64,000 bases of DNA from Rhodamnia argentea (taxonomy: Eukaryota; Streptophyta; Magnoliopsida; Myrtales; Myrtaceae): contig NC_063157.1 of the NCBI RefSeq assembly GCF_020921035.1, forward strand, positions 8,654,001 through 8,718,000, written 5' to 3'. Of the stretch, positions 46,640 to 58,978 are shown piece by piece. The position numbers were made by a program, and so were the translations under genes. Below the pieces are notes generated by a model. That model did not search any database and was not told where the DNA came from. It was given only the letters and a program-made list of their open reading frames with translations. Position 1 is the first letter of the stretch, and each line of letters opens with the position of its first letter.

Positions 46640-47424
46640 AATGTTGTACGGAATTGAGTTGTGGCTAGAATGTCCTCTCTCTCTCTCTCATTTTGATGAC
46701 TTGGACACTCATTATTGGCTCTCAACAATAAAAAGACCTCCACTTGTATTCAGATTAGACTCTAAATATTTTTTTAGTTAGTAAGACTCAATGAAGCAAA
46801 GAGGAAGATGCATGTCCCAGCTTGCCAACTTGAAGATTGGAATAAACAGAGTTGGTGGATTAGAGAGGCTTCGGATGCAATTCACACCTTTTGTTTACAT
46901 AGTCAATGCCAAAGATCAGGGACTGGTTCGCGTGGTTTGGCTGGTCCTTGGCACATTTTGTTTCAAATATTCAGTCACTTTCATTGGAGATGTGGCTGAA
47001 TACATGCTAACTTAATGTCATGATTACGACGATCAAAATCAAGCCCGACATAGCGTGAATTATACGTTAATCTAACTTAGAATTAATTAGAAAAAAAAAT
47101 TGGAATCCTGTTTAGTTCTGCAATAATAGTGAAGCATCAGGATAAGCGATAAAGACATTTAAGTCCGGCCATTGGACATGTCTGGATCTGGTACTCTGTT
47201 TGTTCACATGGTGCCTTTTCGTCACCGGCACTCATCAGACAGAAACAAAGTCAAACGATACCCTACATCTTCTTCTTCTTTTTTATTATTTTGCATTTAT
47301 GAATGAAAGTTGACTGAGTGCATTTTATGGGGAGGTCAAAGGTGCAAAGGAAAACTACCCCTCCCTTCTCCTCCAGGTTTCCAGCCGCCAGTATCATTTC
47401 ACGAGGGAGAGAAAGGCTCTCTTA
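46640..47424. other. Intergenic, no supported gene
   Basis: A (CT)n run lies at about 46674-46689. A 74-codon open frame at 46791-47015 has no recognised motif. Confidence 0.4.
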
Positions 47425-47707
47425 TAGACGTGGCCGGTTCCGTGGAACCGTCGGTTCCTAAAAAAAGTGAAACCGCCGGTTCCGGGCCGGTTTCGGTTCC
47501 GGTTCTAAGGCTCAATTGCTATTTTCACTTGGCATCCTCTCTTTTTTTTAAAAAAAAAAAAACGGATCGGAACCAACGGTTCCGGGCCAATTCCAATAAT
47601 TTACGAACCGGAACCGGCCATTGAGGGCCGGTTCCGGTTCCGGGTTGGAACCGTGGGCCCGATCAACGGGCCGGTTCCGGGCCCACGGGTCCATTTGGCC
47701 ACCTCTA
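47425..47707. mobile_element. hAT-like MITE, 8-bp TSD
   Basis: Starts tagacgtggcc and ends ggccacctcta. Flanking 8-mers ctctctta and ctctctca differ by one base. The interior is rich in ccggttcc. No coding capacity. Confidence 0.8.
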
Positions 47708-48832
47708 CTCTCTCACCCTCCCCTCTCCCTCTTCCCCTCTTTTTTTCTATCTCTCTATCTCACTACCACCCCCATCGTCAGAATTTCTAATCGTTTTCGA
47801 TAAGATTCAAGCGCCGGACTTTTAGGAATCTTCCGTGGGAGTTTTAAGACTTTATTTTCTTTGCTTGGATTGGCTTTCTTTTCTCTCCCACTCTGTTTTG
47901 AGATTTTGTTTGTGTGTGAATAAATTTTTGCAGCTGATTTTGGGTAAATGTGGAGATCGGTTCGACCATTCGTCAAGTCAACAGCCATTTAGGAAAATGT
48001 TCGTGACGTGGCTCCATAATCACTCGGAGATTAGGCCGCTCTCCTCTCCCGATTTAGATATAGGTTTTGATGCGGGAGTTTCACTATCCCAAACTAAATG
48101 TAGATATGGATCTGAGAGTTCCTTACATATATTTGATCTGTATTCTTTCAACATTTTTATGTTGATGTTACTGTTCGATGATGGTGATGAGGACGTCGAA
48201 CCTAGACGCGCACCGCAAATCGTTGCAAATGACATGAGAGATATCGACGTGTGCTTATCACTAAATTTGGTAATTAGTCGCCGATAGTTTACGATGACGG
48301 ATCTATTCTTAAGGAATAAGAGTGTGTTTTTAATTGCTGAGTGTGCTTTGTTATTTACTTTCTGAATTTTTATTTGTTCTGCAGTTATTTAGGACTTGCT
48401 AGGCTTTAAAGCCTTATTTATAACTCTGATTCTGTTAATTGAATGACATCTTTTTTCGACCAAAAAAAAAAATGGTGGAAAGGAAAACAAATGGTTTGTT
48501 ACAAAAACAATGCAGCAATTCTAGGATTTCTCAACCCCCGAACAAGGATTGACTTTTGGTAGGGTTTCGGGATGGCGAATGGGGATAGGAATGAGCCGAA
48601 CTATGTACCAAATAGGGGGAAAGTAATTCTAGAATAAAAATGTGTATTTGAGGAATCAACTTACAAGCATATGAAGAAGAAAATTTTCCAAATGTCTACA
48701 TAGTCGAATTCACTATAAGATGGTGAGAAAAACCTTTATTTGATTTTGAAATTGATAAAACAACATATATTCTCTAATATATAATTTAACATAATGAAAT
48801 ATTTGTTTTACAATTTGTCCTTAATATTATGG
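47708..48832. other. Unassigned, repeat-like
   Basis: A 150-codon open frame (47835-48287) starts in hydrophobic AT-rich sequence and shows no family motif. The region has diverged similarity to 43740-44220, so it is more likely repeat than gene. Confidence 0.35.
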
Positions 48833-49210
48833 TGTGATTCGTACTCTCCCGGGAGAAAAGCACGTGGATCCCGCTCCACATTGAGTGAGCAGGGGTCCGG
48901 AGGAGCCGCTTCTACGGGGCCTCAAGGGGGCAGCGCCCCCTGAACACCAGAGGGCTTTTAATATTTAAGCCCGTAATTTTCATTTATAGTTTGAGCTTTG
49001 GCTCATGAATAGCTATTGCTCTATATATATATACTCTTTTTTCGCTTGTAATTGAGTGATGTGACGAGATGTGCGAGGTGCTAATTATAGTTGAATCATT
49101 TGATAGACATAGCCCTACTTTAAGGGTGAATCACAATAAAATCTCGTGTCTCGACTTCTCTTTCTCTCTTTATGTTTACTTCGATTTGATTGTGCGTCAA
49201 ATCCTAACAC
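48833..49210. mobile_element. LTR-like sequence, probably solo
   Basis: Begins TGTGATTC and ends AATCCTAACA (TG...CA). It contains the palindromic aggggg-cagcg-ccccct, a tatatata TATA-like run (49022-49032) and a ctcgacttctctttctctct tract before its end, all usual in copia-type LTRs. No convincing target duplication, and no partner LTR or coding domain was found. Confidence 0.45.
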
Positions 49211-50349
49211 CTAATACATTCAAAAGTTGAGAAATGGTACACATGAATTAGTCGTGTAAGTTACGTACGCCATCGCATAAGTTCGGGCTTTGAGAAAGTA
49301 TTTAAGATGCAACAACTGGATTATTATGAAATAAAATCAAGATGTCAATGTTAAGATATTTTATTATCACAACAGCTAGCAAATTAGGTTGGATTCGTTC
49401 TTGAAGATTATCAATCATGAAGATTATTGGATATTTATCAAGGGCGTGGATTAAAGAAGAAGATGATTTATTACCTAAAGAACAGTCTATCCTTGACAAT
49501 CCAGAACTTGATTGTATAGGCGATTGGATCAACTAGGGATTCTAATCTTATTTTTCAATGGCGACAAAATCCTTGTTATACAATCTTGTCCAACGGATTG
49601 GTTGGAGAGTGATTATCTGAAGACTTTGCAACGACTAGTTTGAAGGTGAAGGAGTATGAAAGGAGTCTTCGTGGCTGAAGAGAGTACAAGAGTCTAGAAT
49701 CAAAATTTCAAAATTCAAGAAAACGTTCCTATTATTAATTCATTCATGATTCAAACACTGTAATACTTAGAGATTTTTATTCAAAGTGTGTGTTAGACAG
49801 GGAAGTCTGTTGACTCAAGAATCATCACCAAGTTATAGCCTCCGAGCTATTCACTAATAAAATCCAACCGATTGGCGGTCAGCATAAAAAATTAAACGTA
49901 AGCTTAACCTAAGCCGAACCACTATAAATTCTATGTGCAAATTCTCTATCCCTTAAATTCTTTTTATATCATAGTTGATAATTGAATTGTGCGCAGATAG
50001 ATTCTCAAGTCATCTCAAGTCTTCTCGATCGGACTCTGAACTAAAGTTCTGAGTTTATTTATTTTAATTCCTCGCTATTTTTCAAATAAATTTCAAAATC
50101 ATCTATTCACCACCTTTAGGCGATAACGCTAGCTACAACATAAGGAACTTGGATGAGTTCCAAGTTACATAGCCTCACAACGACATGCGTCCGTGTATGC
50201 CATGGAATAAGCTATATATCTGGTGCTCGGACATTGTAAGGTGGGCGATAGCTTCACCCAATATACGATGACACGGATTGAGAGATGTGGATCAATTGGA
50301 TCAATCTCTCCCCGTCAAGGCTATGAATGTGAAGATAATCTTCTTATGA
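49211..50349. other. Retroelement-like flank, no gene
   Basis: AT-rich DNA. Around 49790-50120 it resembles the end of another LTR and leader (gtcagcataaaaaattaaac, then caaaatcatctattcaccac), but with no domain to confirm it. Confidence 0.35.
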
Positions 50350-52750
50350 TTAGGAAACCCGCGCTCCATATCGTCTCTGCCTCTGCTGATAAGAAAGCAA
50401 GGCTTCTATAAACTCGGCTTTCCCGAAATCCGGCCAGAGCGCCCGCACAAAGAAAAGTTCGGTGTAGGCCAACTGCCACAACATGAAGTTGCTGAGCCGA
50501 AGTTCACCGCTTGTGCGAATCAGTAAATCTGGGCAGGGAAATTCGCTGCAGCTCGTCTCTAGCTCCCGTTCTATAAGTCTCTCGCCGAAGTCTTCCAACT
50601 CGAGATGACTGTCTTTTACCTTGCAAGCAATAGTTCTGCATGCTTGTACAATGCCATGCTTGCCGCTGTAGCTCACTGCCGCAATAAGTTGGAGTCTGGA
50701 GTTGTTTTTGGTCATCTCCTCTGCATCCGCAAACAATTTTTGCAATGACTTGGGAAGATTCAAGGAATCTCCAATCATGCATACTTGAACTCCTTCCCTA
50801 TAACAAGAAGCTGAACTTAGTTCAAGCTCTGGTCCTATTCCATAACTTGGTATAAGAAACTGTTAAGAAAAAAGAGTCAGCCGCTGTGCCAGGCCAACAT
50901 TATTATACAGGCAGCACAAAAATATCAAACATATGGATCCTTGCCATCCAAAGCGTTTATGCACATAGTTAACTTAAGCAGTGAAAATTAGCTAGCGATT
51001 AGAGAAAGAGACTCAACCATTTAGCACAGCAACCATATACCCAAATTTCAGTCCCTTCTGAGGAAGCTCCAGAAAAGTATAACACAGATCAATGTATTCT
51101 TTTTCAGTTGAACTTGACCATGAGCTATTAGTATCAACAGTTATAGATGCACCACATGCGAGTGTGGGTGTCAATTTACATTCCATGCATCAATTGCCAA
51201 ATTGATTATGTCTGCAATTATATGATATTGCAGAAAGACTTTATCAAACTTTCAGTAGCCCAAAAGTATCGAGCAGAATTAATTTGAAAACTGCTCCGTC
51301 AAATTGTTGGATAAGAACAATGGAGCTAGAGAATTCTCAACATAGTCATATACCTTTCAAAGTTTCTTCTACAGAATCTTAAGAGTTAGACCTGAAAAAT
51401 GATTTAATTGATCCAACTCCAATCCGCGTAAGAGAGAAACTCAACATCACGATAGACGAGTCTAAATCTTAACATATCAGATATTGTCAACAACAATGAC
51501 TAGTCAACCAGAAGTCACCAGTTCTGACCCCAAAAAAAATATAAGTCACCAGTTTATCATAGGTGATGAAATCATAATAAGCAATGAATATCTCCTGTCA
51601 AGCTGAAAACCCTTTATAAGACCCTCAATGAATGGAATTTTAGCACAAACCGATGAAACGAAAAGCAGCCTAAAGAATGTGGCATTTCCATTTTCCCATT
51701 CACTTCCGATAAGTTATGTTACACTAGTTCAGAAAGAAAGCCTCACCATCAATCCTGCCTCAAATGCCAAGAGGATCACATGAACTCGTCACAAGTTCTT
51801 GGATGTCCATCCCTGCCCCCAACTCCAAAATCCTGTGCATCTTGATCTATTAGGAACCTTTAACAACAATAATAGGCCTTCACTTCCTCAATGTCTCTAC
51901 ATTTCTAGCTTGTACTATTGTTCAAACGGACTGATTCTCATGGTTTGTTACTTTCAGGAACAGCATCATCGAAGACTTCGATCACTTTTCCTCTCCGTTT
52001 GTTACAGGAATTAACAGCTACAATAGACCAAGTACATTATGACGGGACTCCAAGCATATGCAGAGTAAGCAAGGAGAATCATAGCCATGAAGCGATGCGG
52101 GAGTTTCGAACCTCTAACCTCATAAAATTCTCCAGCTCCATTTGAATCACTCTTTCGAACAATCCCATCAAAAGTTCAACCTCGGCCTGCACCCAAATGT
52201 CACATAAGCTTCGCACCCACCACAAGCAATGCTCAAAACAAAGGACTCGCCAAACAGGAGAAACACAAATCAATCCACAAAATTTCGCATTGACTTCGCA
52301 TTCCATGATCATCGTCATCCCCATCACTAGTCAAAACCCACTGACCTTTGGCCGAACCCAATTATCGGACGAGAAGGCGAAGACGGTGAGCACTCCGATC
52401 CCCCACTCGCTACAGAGCTTCGTCAGCTCCCTTAGCGACTTCACCCCCGCCTCGTGCCCCGCCGATCGCCGGGCCCACCTGGCGTTGCCGTCCATTATCA
52501 CCGCAACGTGCCTCGGCATCGCGTTGCGCCGGAGCCCCGCCCGGAGGCTGCCCGTGTCCTCCGGAGAGCGTTCCGCGCCGCCCAGCTCCCACTCCCCTTC
52601 TGTGGGAGCAACGTCCGTGGCGGCGGCGAAACTTCCGCCGAGCCTAGTGGAAGGGACAAAAGAGAAGTAGAGACCTCGTACTTTCGCGGGAGAGTGTTGA
52701 GGTGCTCCAACGGCGAAGGACGCGAAGAGAAAGCATTTACAGTGAGACAA
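50350..52750 (-). CDS. cis-Prenyltransferase (dehydrodolichyl diphosphate synthase type)
   Basis: Three coding exons on the minus strand (52750-52346, 52186-52119, 50797-50350), with GT-AG introns and consistent phases, give 306 residues. The enzyme extends an allylic diphosphate with isopentenyl diphosphate units in Z configuration, making polyprenyl chains such as dolichol precursors or plastid polyprenols. Conserved regions are [15 protein letters not shown] with catalytic Asp87, [12 protein letters not shown] (124-135), [24 protein letters not shown], then [20 protein letters not shown] (252-271) and WPDF, ending QQRQRRYG. The first about 77 residues, before MPRHV, are Ser/Ala-rich with few acidic residues early on and could be a plastid transit peptide. 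That would fit the small plastid type, but targeting is inferred. Intron 2 is 1321 bp and carries a micro-insertion at 51512-51554. Confidence 0.93.
51512..51554 (+). mobile_element. Micro-retroinsertion with 12-bp TSD in cis-prenyltransferase intron 2
   Basis: aagtcaccagtt at 51512-51523 and 51543-51554 encloses 19 bp: CTGACCCC, 8 A, then TAT. Same plan as the insertions at 5570 and 6872. No empty site in this window. Confidence 0.65.
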
Positions 52751-53338
52751 AAGTTGGGATCTTTAGCTTGACCATGGGTCGCTTTGGAATCTTTCGACTG
52801 GGTGGGTGACGGTGTCTACAGGCCAAGGGCTCCGTCCCGCCGCCGCCGAGTCTGTTGAACGGCTGTTGAAGAAAGCCGAGCAGAGAAGGCCGCGGGACTA
52901 GCTGGCGGTCTAGGATGAGCTCTCGAGACGGAAAGCGCACGTGTCGTCGTTCGGACAGCCGCGTGTAGTCGTTTGGGGAGGATAAAATATGATCGGGGAG
53001 AAGAGAAAAGTTATAACTTGTGCGTTTGGCAACTATCATGGTGCAAGTTTCTGATGAGCGGCAGCCGCGTGGGCCGGGCGGTGCTAGGTAGGTGGTAGTG
53101 CTGGAGCTAACCTTGCCAAGCTTTCTTACTTTGTTAGTCTTATTTGTCAAAAGTGATTCTAGGATAAAGAATCGACTTTTTTTTTTTAAATTCTTATTTC
53201 TGCTCCAGTTTTATTTTCCGGAACAGAATTAAAGAATTTGAAAATCAAAATCATTTACGTTACAAAAAAGATTTCTCATCTTTTTCTGTTCTAGGAAACA
53301 GAATCGATAAATCGAATTATTGCCAAACAAGTCCCTAA
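52751..53338. other. Upstream of the cis-prenyltransferase gene, then a transposon end
   Basis: 52751-53130 is the probable promoter and leader. No clear TATA box was found. About 53145-53335 looks like the right half of an element related to the next feature (ggaacagaatt words, ending ccaaacaagtccc) and shares its TAA boundary. Confidence 0.45.
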
Positions 53339-54514
53339 GGGCTTGTTTGACAACCATTCTAATTCAAAAAAGTGGTTCTCATTAAAATGTTTTTTTTTAT
53401 TCTGTTCCCTAAATGAGTTTAGAGAATCAGAACGTGTTTTGTAATTGTATTAAATTTCGATTCCCGGAACAGAAACACGTTTGTTAACTACACATAATTT
53501 CTATTCCCGATAATAATTGCTCTTCCTAATTTTTGTCATTTAAGTCAAATAATTACATAGTTACTCTGTGAAATTTCATCTTATATTTCGAATTAATTGA
53601 AGATTAATTCATATTGATTTTCTTATTTAACATATTGTCTATTGAAATATAAATGAATATCAAGAATCATTACGAGTCATTTTCGACATTTATTATGAGG
53701 TTTCACCCAACTCATTTGAGCGAGCGGACGGGCGATTCGAGCAACACCCTCATTATCGCAAGGAAAATGCATTGCACTCGCCCGCATTGGTGTGTGTTTT
53801 TGGTTCTAGGAAATTAAATCTCATTTTTAATTCATCCAAAACTTAAGAATGAGAGCTTGCTAAGCGATCACTTATTTTTGTCCTTTTCCAACATTTTCTA
53901 AAACTAGACTACATCAAAAGTATATAAAACTAGGCAAATCACAATCAATAAAATCAAGTGCACAATCAAGGAATCATGACATTGATAAATCGCATCATAA
54001 AACCCTAACGAAGCCCTAAGGGCTTAGAGAAATGTGATTCGGGTTTAATGTCAAAGGTGTTTATGATTTTTTCTAAAAAAGGAACAAAATCTAGAAAATC
54101 TAGGAAATCTAGGCCCAAATTTATGAAAATGAGATCAATCTAGCCTAATCTAAGGTTCTTCTATTTTTAGGGATTTTCTGAATTTTTCTGATTTTTTAGA
54201 ATTTTTCCAATTTTTTTTCAAACTTTTTTATTTTTTATTTTATTATCTTGTATATTTTTCTTTGAAAATGAAACCTCATTATGTTTTAGATTAATGAAAA
54301 AGTGAGAGATGTGTGACTTCATTCTGTTTTGTGATTCTCAAAAATGATTCTTTTTCCCGGAACCAACGTTTTTTTTTTTTTGTTCTTGTTTTTGCTCCAA
54401 AATTGTTTCTAGGAACAGAATCGAAATCGATTACGTTACCAAACATGATTCTCATCTTTTTTTTTCATTCCGAGGAACGGAATCATGGAACCAGAATGGT
54501 TACCATACAGGCCC
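53339..54514. mobile_element. PIF/Harbinger-type element, TAA TSD
   Basis: Left end gggcttgtttgacaaccatt, right end inverse of gggcctgtatggtaaccatt, with TAA at 53336-53338 and 54515-54517. The interior near both ends has gattctcatctttt and ggaacagaat words. No transposase. Length 1176 bp. Confidence 0.85.
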
Positions 54515-54517
54515 TAA

Positions 54518-55565
54518 GATGCCCCACGACTTGGACTGTCCTAAACTATTTGGTCACCATACAGCACATTTATGACCAAAAACTAGTACCGTGAAATTAC
54601 TTTATTTTGCTGACTTTTTTTACACTTAGTTACGAAAACACCATAATTAAACGGTGATTAACATTTTAAGGATGGCGTTTTGTGGTTCGTCGTCAGTTAG
54701 GTGTACGGTGAACGTATTCTTTTCTGAGACTCTTAAAAAATCTGTTCTTCTAGAGTTGGTCAATTGAAAATGAAACATAAGCTCCCTTTTTTTTTTTGGG
54801 GTCGAATATAAGCTCCCTTGACCTACTAGTTTGTTTGTGAATGAATACACGACACAACAGTTGAATATGAACACATCACCCGATTGTAAGTTAAAAGTAA
54901 AAGCATATTCCGGACAACCAATTGTTTCCACCTATAATTGAAGGAAAGAAGGAAGGATTTCTGTGATGATTATTAATGTAAACTTTACTCTCAAAAGAAT
55001 TTTTTTGGTCGAAATTCTTAAAAGTATTTGAAATTGCACATTGAAAACTTCTTTGCATTATATGCACAAAAAAAAAAATGAATTGGTTTTGAAGAATTTC
55101 GTCATTTTCTCACGATTTCTATTTTCAACCTAATTCATGCCCAGTCATTCCAAATAACACTATCTCCTACCATGGCTATTAGCACGGAGTTAGCAAGGAC
55201 TTCTTCCTTAATTTCTATCGTGATCGCACGCGCTAGACGAAAGAGCTTCACAAGCAACATCACCTTAGGAATGCAATAAATTTGAAAACGCTTAAATACT
55301 AGAATAGTATGACTTCTTTCATTTTCTTATTAGATAATGATAGGTGGTTTAAACAAATTTTCTACGCATTCATTATTGGATAGATTTTCACATGTACTTA
55401 AAAATCGTTACACAATCCAATCCAATCCATTCACATGCCAGCCTTCCAATGATGAATGCGTGAAAAAAAAGATTGTACTAACATTGGACATAATAAAATT
55501 TCGATCCTATTGGCTTAGTAACTAAGATTAGCGCACAACACATGATTCTAGTGCATCGTGTAAAG
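54518..55565. other. Intergenic AT-rich DNA
   Basis: Holds the micro-insertion at 54777-54819. A 94-codon minus-strand open frame (54931-54647) overlaps that insertion and shows no motif, so it is not called. Confidence 0.4.
54777..54819 (-). mobile_element. Micro-retroinsertion with 12-bp TSD
   Basis: ataagctccctt at 54777-54788 and 54808-54819 encloses 19 bp: 9 T then GGGGTCGAAT, which on the minus strand is ATTCGACCCC followed by a poly(A) run. Confidence 0.72.
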
Positions 55566-56640
55566 GTGATAATAGGGTGGGTTTAGGTTGGGTCAGGTCG
55601 GGTCGGGTCGGGTCGGGTCCCAAAGTCGAACAATTTATATTAAGTTCACAAACAGATGTCCTAGCTAGGTCCAGACCAAAGTTGGACAAGCGAGGCTTTT
55701 CGATGCAAGGGCATTGTCCAAGCCTCCCATTCGCCTTTTGGGCGAGCCGCCCATTTGTCGATCATCCCTGGTAACCAAATAAAAGCAAAGAGCAATAATA
55801 TCAATGGATTAAGATTATTCGAGTTCCAATTTCATGCTTATATATGATGTCCTTAGATAACATATATCATAATCGAATTTTCTTGTTCCTCCTAACTTAA
55901 ACTTTAGTCCCTCTCATATGTTTGTCTTTTTTTTTTTTTTTTTTCGGTCGGATAAGTTTGTCTAATTATTTTCTCATTCTTGTGTAGTTTTTTTTAAGTG
56001 TACTAATTTCTCAAAGGTAGGTGGCAAAATAGGTCTAAGGCACATATTATGACCCATATTTGATAACATGCATCATAAATGGGTTGCATTTAGTTTTAAA
56101 AGCAAGCTTAACTGGTTCATAAATGGGTTAATTAATCACTTAATGGGTCACAAATGGGTTACTTAACCACTCAATGGGTGGGTCTTAAATGAATTTTAAA
56201 TAGTTATAAATCGGTTGCCTAATTATCTAAAGTTAGTCATAAATAAGTTTGATTTTTTTTTAAATTTTTCGATGTTTTATAATTTTATATTTGCTTTTGT
56301 TTTCTTTTCCTTTTTTCTTCTACAAAATCCGGCCCGCCATCCGTCGCCGATCACTAGACATCGCCGATGGTCGACGGTTGTTGCTAGAGGAGGAAAATGT
56401 AGTCCAACGATTTCCTAAAAAAAAAGGAACAAATAAAAACATAAAAATGTATAACAAACAAGTTTTTTTTATTGGATTTTAATATAAAAGTATGTTATCA
56501 ATAGGGATTGGGTTGAGTATGTGTTTAGATTGGTTATGTGTCACTATATTTGTATTGCATGTAGATTGGTCAAAACGAGCTAAACAGGTCAATATGGGTC
56601 CGACCGTTTTCTGCTCGACACACCCATTAGACAGAGCTGC
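55566..56640. repeat. Two hAT-like non-autonomous element remnants
   Basis: 55566-55770 begins with gggtcgggtcgggtcggg words and ends at a cgagccgcccattt-like end. 56015-56640 starts gtaggtggcaaaataggtc, carries many atgggttacttaacc-type phrases, a core with ggcccgccatccgtcgccga, and ends with cacacccattagac. Exact termini and target duplications were not resolved. Confidence 0.5.
55920..55963 (-). mobile_element. Probable micro-retroinsertion with 8-bp TSD
   Basis: gtttgtct at 55920-55927 and 55956-55963 encloses a run of 17 T followed by CGGTCGGAT, reading ATCCGACCG plus poly(A) on the minus strand. Confidence 0.5.
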
Positions 56641-57016
56641 TCAAACGGTATCTTCACTTGATTATGGTAAGATCGTTAAGAGCTACTTGTGGGGTTCGAT
56701 TTTTATGGATTGTGAAAAGAGTAATAGGAATCACAGATGTCAAGGAAAGAAACTGGATAAAATGGTGAAAGGTTTTTGTAAAATTTTTAAATTTAGGTAG
56801 AGATATTCTTTTCTGTTTTTTGGCCCAAAATGTAATTTCAAACATGTAATAGGCATGTAAAATTAAAAGTAATACATAGAACACAATCGATTATTTGTCA
56901 TTCGGATTCACAATTTTCAAAGTCTTATTTTACTGCAGCACATCCTTCGTCATTGCCCATGAAAAATCAGACTAGATTAATCGGCAGCCATTAGCTTTGT
57001 GGTCCAATCATTTAGC
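56641..57016. other. Intergenic, no feature seen
   Basis: AT-rich, without gene or repeat signal that I could recognise. Confidence 0.4.
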
Positions 57017-57895
57017 GCTTAAACAAAACTTCCCGCCTACTTGCTGGCTCAGAAGTTTATACAGAATTTCAAATGCCAATTCGTCGAATACACGGAAAAG
57101 TTGCATTTGGTATGGCAGAATGTAATGGAATTTGGGACTGAAACGGAATGACGATTTCAATATCTTCGATCGGTAATCGGTGGAGCAGAATGGAATAAGA
57201 ATTATTTTCTACGGTTGGAACATAAAATGTTGTGGGAATGAATTAAATGAGAAATTTTACTGCTTAAACCAAGCTTCCTGCCTAACTACTTGCTAATTCG
57301 CATGTTCATACAACATTTCAAATGCCAACTCTTTGATTGAAGCTCTGAAGTGGATAGAAGTGAAGAGAGAGTGAAGAGAGAGAGGTTTCAATAGGAGTCG
57401 AGATGGATTGTGAAGCGGCGGTCAACCAGGTTCTGAAGAAGACACACGTGTGTGCTGAGATTTAAAGCCTCTGATTGACGAAGCCCAGACCCGACTAGCC
57501 CATCTCCATTATGTTTCTCTGGCCCATTGTCATAGATTCGCAAGCAGAGTAGCGGATTGGATCGCAAAATCCTATTTTTCTAACGGTCTGTCTTTTTCAT
57601 GGTTAGCTAAGCCTTCACATGCTCTTTGGGATCTTTTTGTGTAATGACTCCTAAATTTCAATCAAATAAGAGGTACCTTTCGATTAAAAAAAACAAAAAA
57701 CAAAACAAACTCTTTGAATACATGGAAAAGTTACGTTTGGTACTGCAGAATGTGATGGAATTTGGGACTCAAACGGAATGACGATTTCAATATCTTCGAT
57801 TGGCAATCTGCAGAGTAGAATGGAATACGAATTATTTTCCTTGGTTGCAATATAAATTGTCGTGGGAATGAATTAAATGAGAATATTTTAATAAA
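57017..57895. repeat. 245-bp tandem duplication, second unit split by a LINE
   Basis: gcttaaac begins the unit at 57017 and again at 57262. The units share acatttcaaatgcca-type text, gaatttgggactgaaacgg and gggaatgaattaaatgag. In the second unit a 371-bp insert separates aactctttga (57327-57336) from its repeat (57708-57717), after which the unit continues to about 57895. Confidence 0.82.
57337..57707 (+). mobile_element. 5'-truncated LINE fragment with RNase H tail
   Basis: The frame around 57490-57642 reads HLHYVSLAHCHRFASRVADW, then KSYFSNGLSFSWLAKPSHAL, WDLFV and a stop. That is the usual C-terminus of the RNase H domain of plant LINEs (VADWIAK ... LWDL). A short 3' UTR ends CTTTCGATTAAAAAAAAC and an A-rich tail. 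A 10-bp target duplication, aactctttga, flanks the insert. No reverse transcriptase remains. Confidence 0.82.
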
Positions 57896-58978
57896 TTTTC
57901 CTTACAATATACTTGCAATGGTAATATAATTGTTTATAAATCTCAAGTATAATCCAGAATTATCGATTGTTTAACGTTGATCGCATTGTTCACTTATTAG
58001 AAATTCCTTAGCTGTACTCTTGAAACAATGAATTATTTATTTACAGTTGAATAAAGTAGAAATTGGCATTTCGTAAACATTTATTTTGGATTATCAATTA
58101 TTCGATGTGGGTAAACTGTAACTTCAATTAACTTGTGTTTTGTAAACTGTAACTTCAATTAACTACAAGAATTGCTTTTAACAAATCTCTCAAATATTTA
58201 ATTTTTCTTAACTTATAGATATTTTAAAAGTAAACCATGCAGTTTTATTTGATAAATTTAACTTTTCAAGAAAGAAAAGAAAGGGTGATTCCTCCACATC
58301 CATGGTAGAATGGCCAGTCCAATCCGTTCCAATGTTGCAACCAAGCACATGTCGGAAGAAACGGGAACTCTAACTTCATACCCAACATAACAAAACCGTC
58401 CGTACTTTCCCGATTTTCCCTCGTCTATAGCCAAAATAAGTAACTGTAACTCATAGAGCACTACAAAAACGCTGGTCTAACGCGCGCCCGCCCGCGCACA
58501 CACATATATGGAAAAAAATATTTTTTTTTTCCAAAAGAAAATTCGAACATGGACAGTTAGGTAAATAAGAAAATGCAAGTGGTCGGTCAAATAACTTTAT
58601 TCGCATTACTTTATTTAGAAACTGGTCCGTAAGAAATACAATTAAATTCTAAAATTTCCAGGTACAGTTTACAAAAATCGTGCCCTCAAATCTCTCCGTC
58701 AGTTAGTTTTAAGCGACAGAAAATTTGATATCGCTTTTTTATATAGCTTTGTCTTTTTGTGTGTGTATGTTTTAGAACGCTCCACACCGATGTTGTGCTA
58801 ATTTAGAGTCATATCGTTCCGATACAAAAACATAAGTACAAGCGGAGAATTTTTTTTCTCCTCCTCCTCCTTCTGCTACTACTACATGACTTGCTCCGAT
58901 AGATCTATCGGCACCACCAATCGTTGATCTGCAGGGCACTGTTGTGAGAGGAAGGAGGAGAACGAGGGAAAGGAAAAA
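57896..58978. other. Intergenic AT-rich DNA
   Basis: 58485-58540 has a cgcgcccgcccgcgcacaca run and an A/T inverted run. No gene seen. Confidence 0.4.

Noticed and set aside
46791-47015. 74-codon frame
   Set aside because: No motif, no leader, no duplicate; length expected by chance in this composition.
47835-48287. 150-codon frame with hydrophobic start
   Set aside because: Resembles diverged repeat DNA at 43740-44220; no family similarity.
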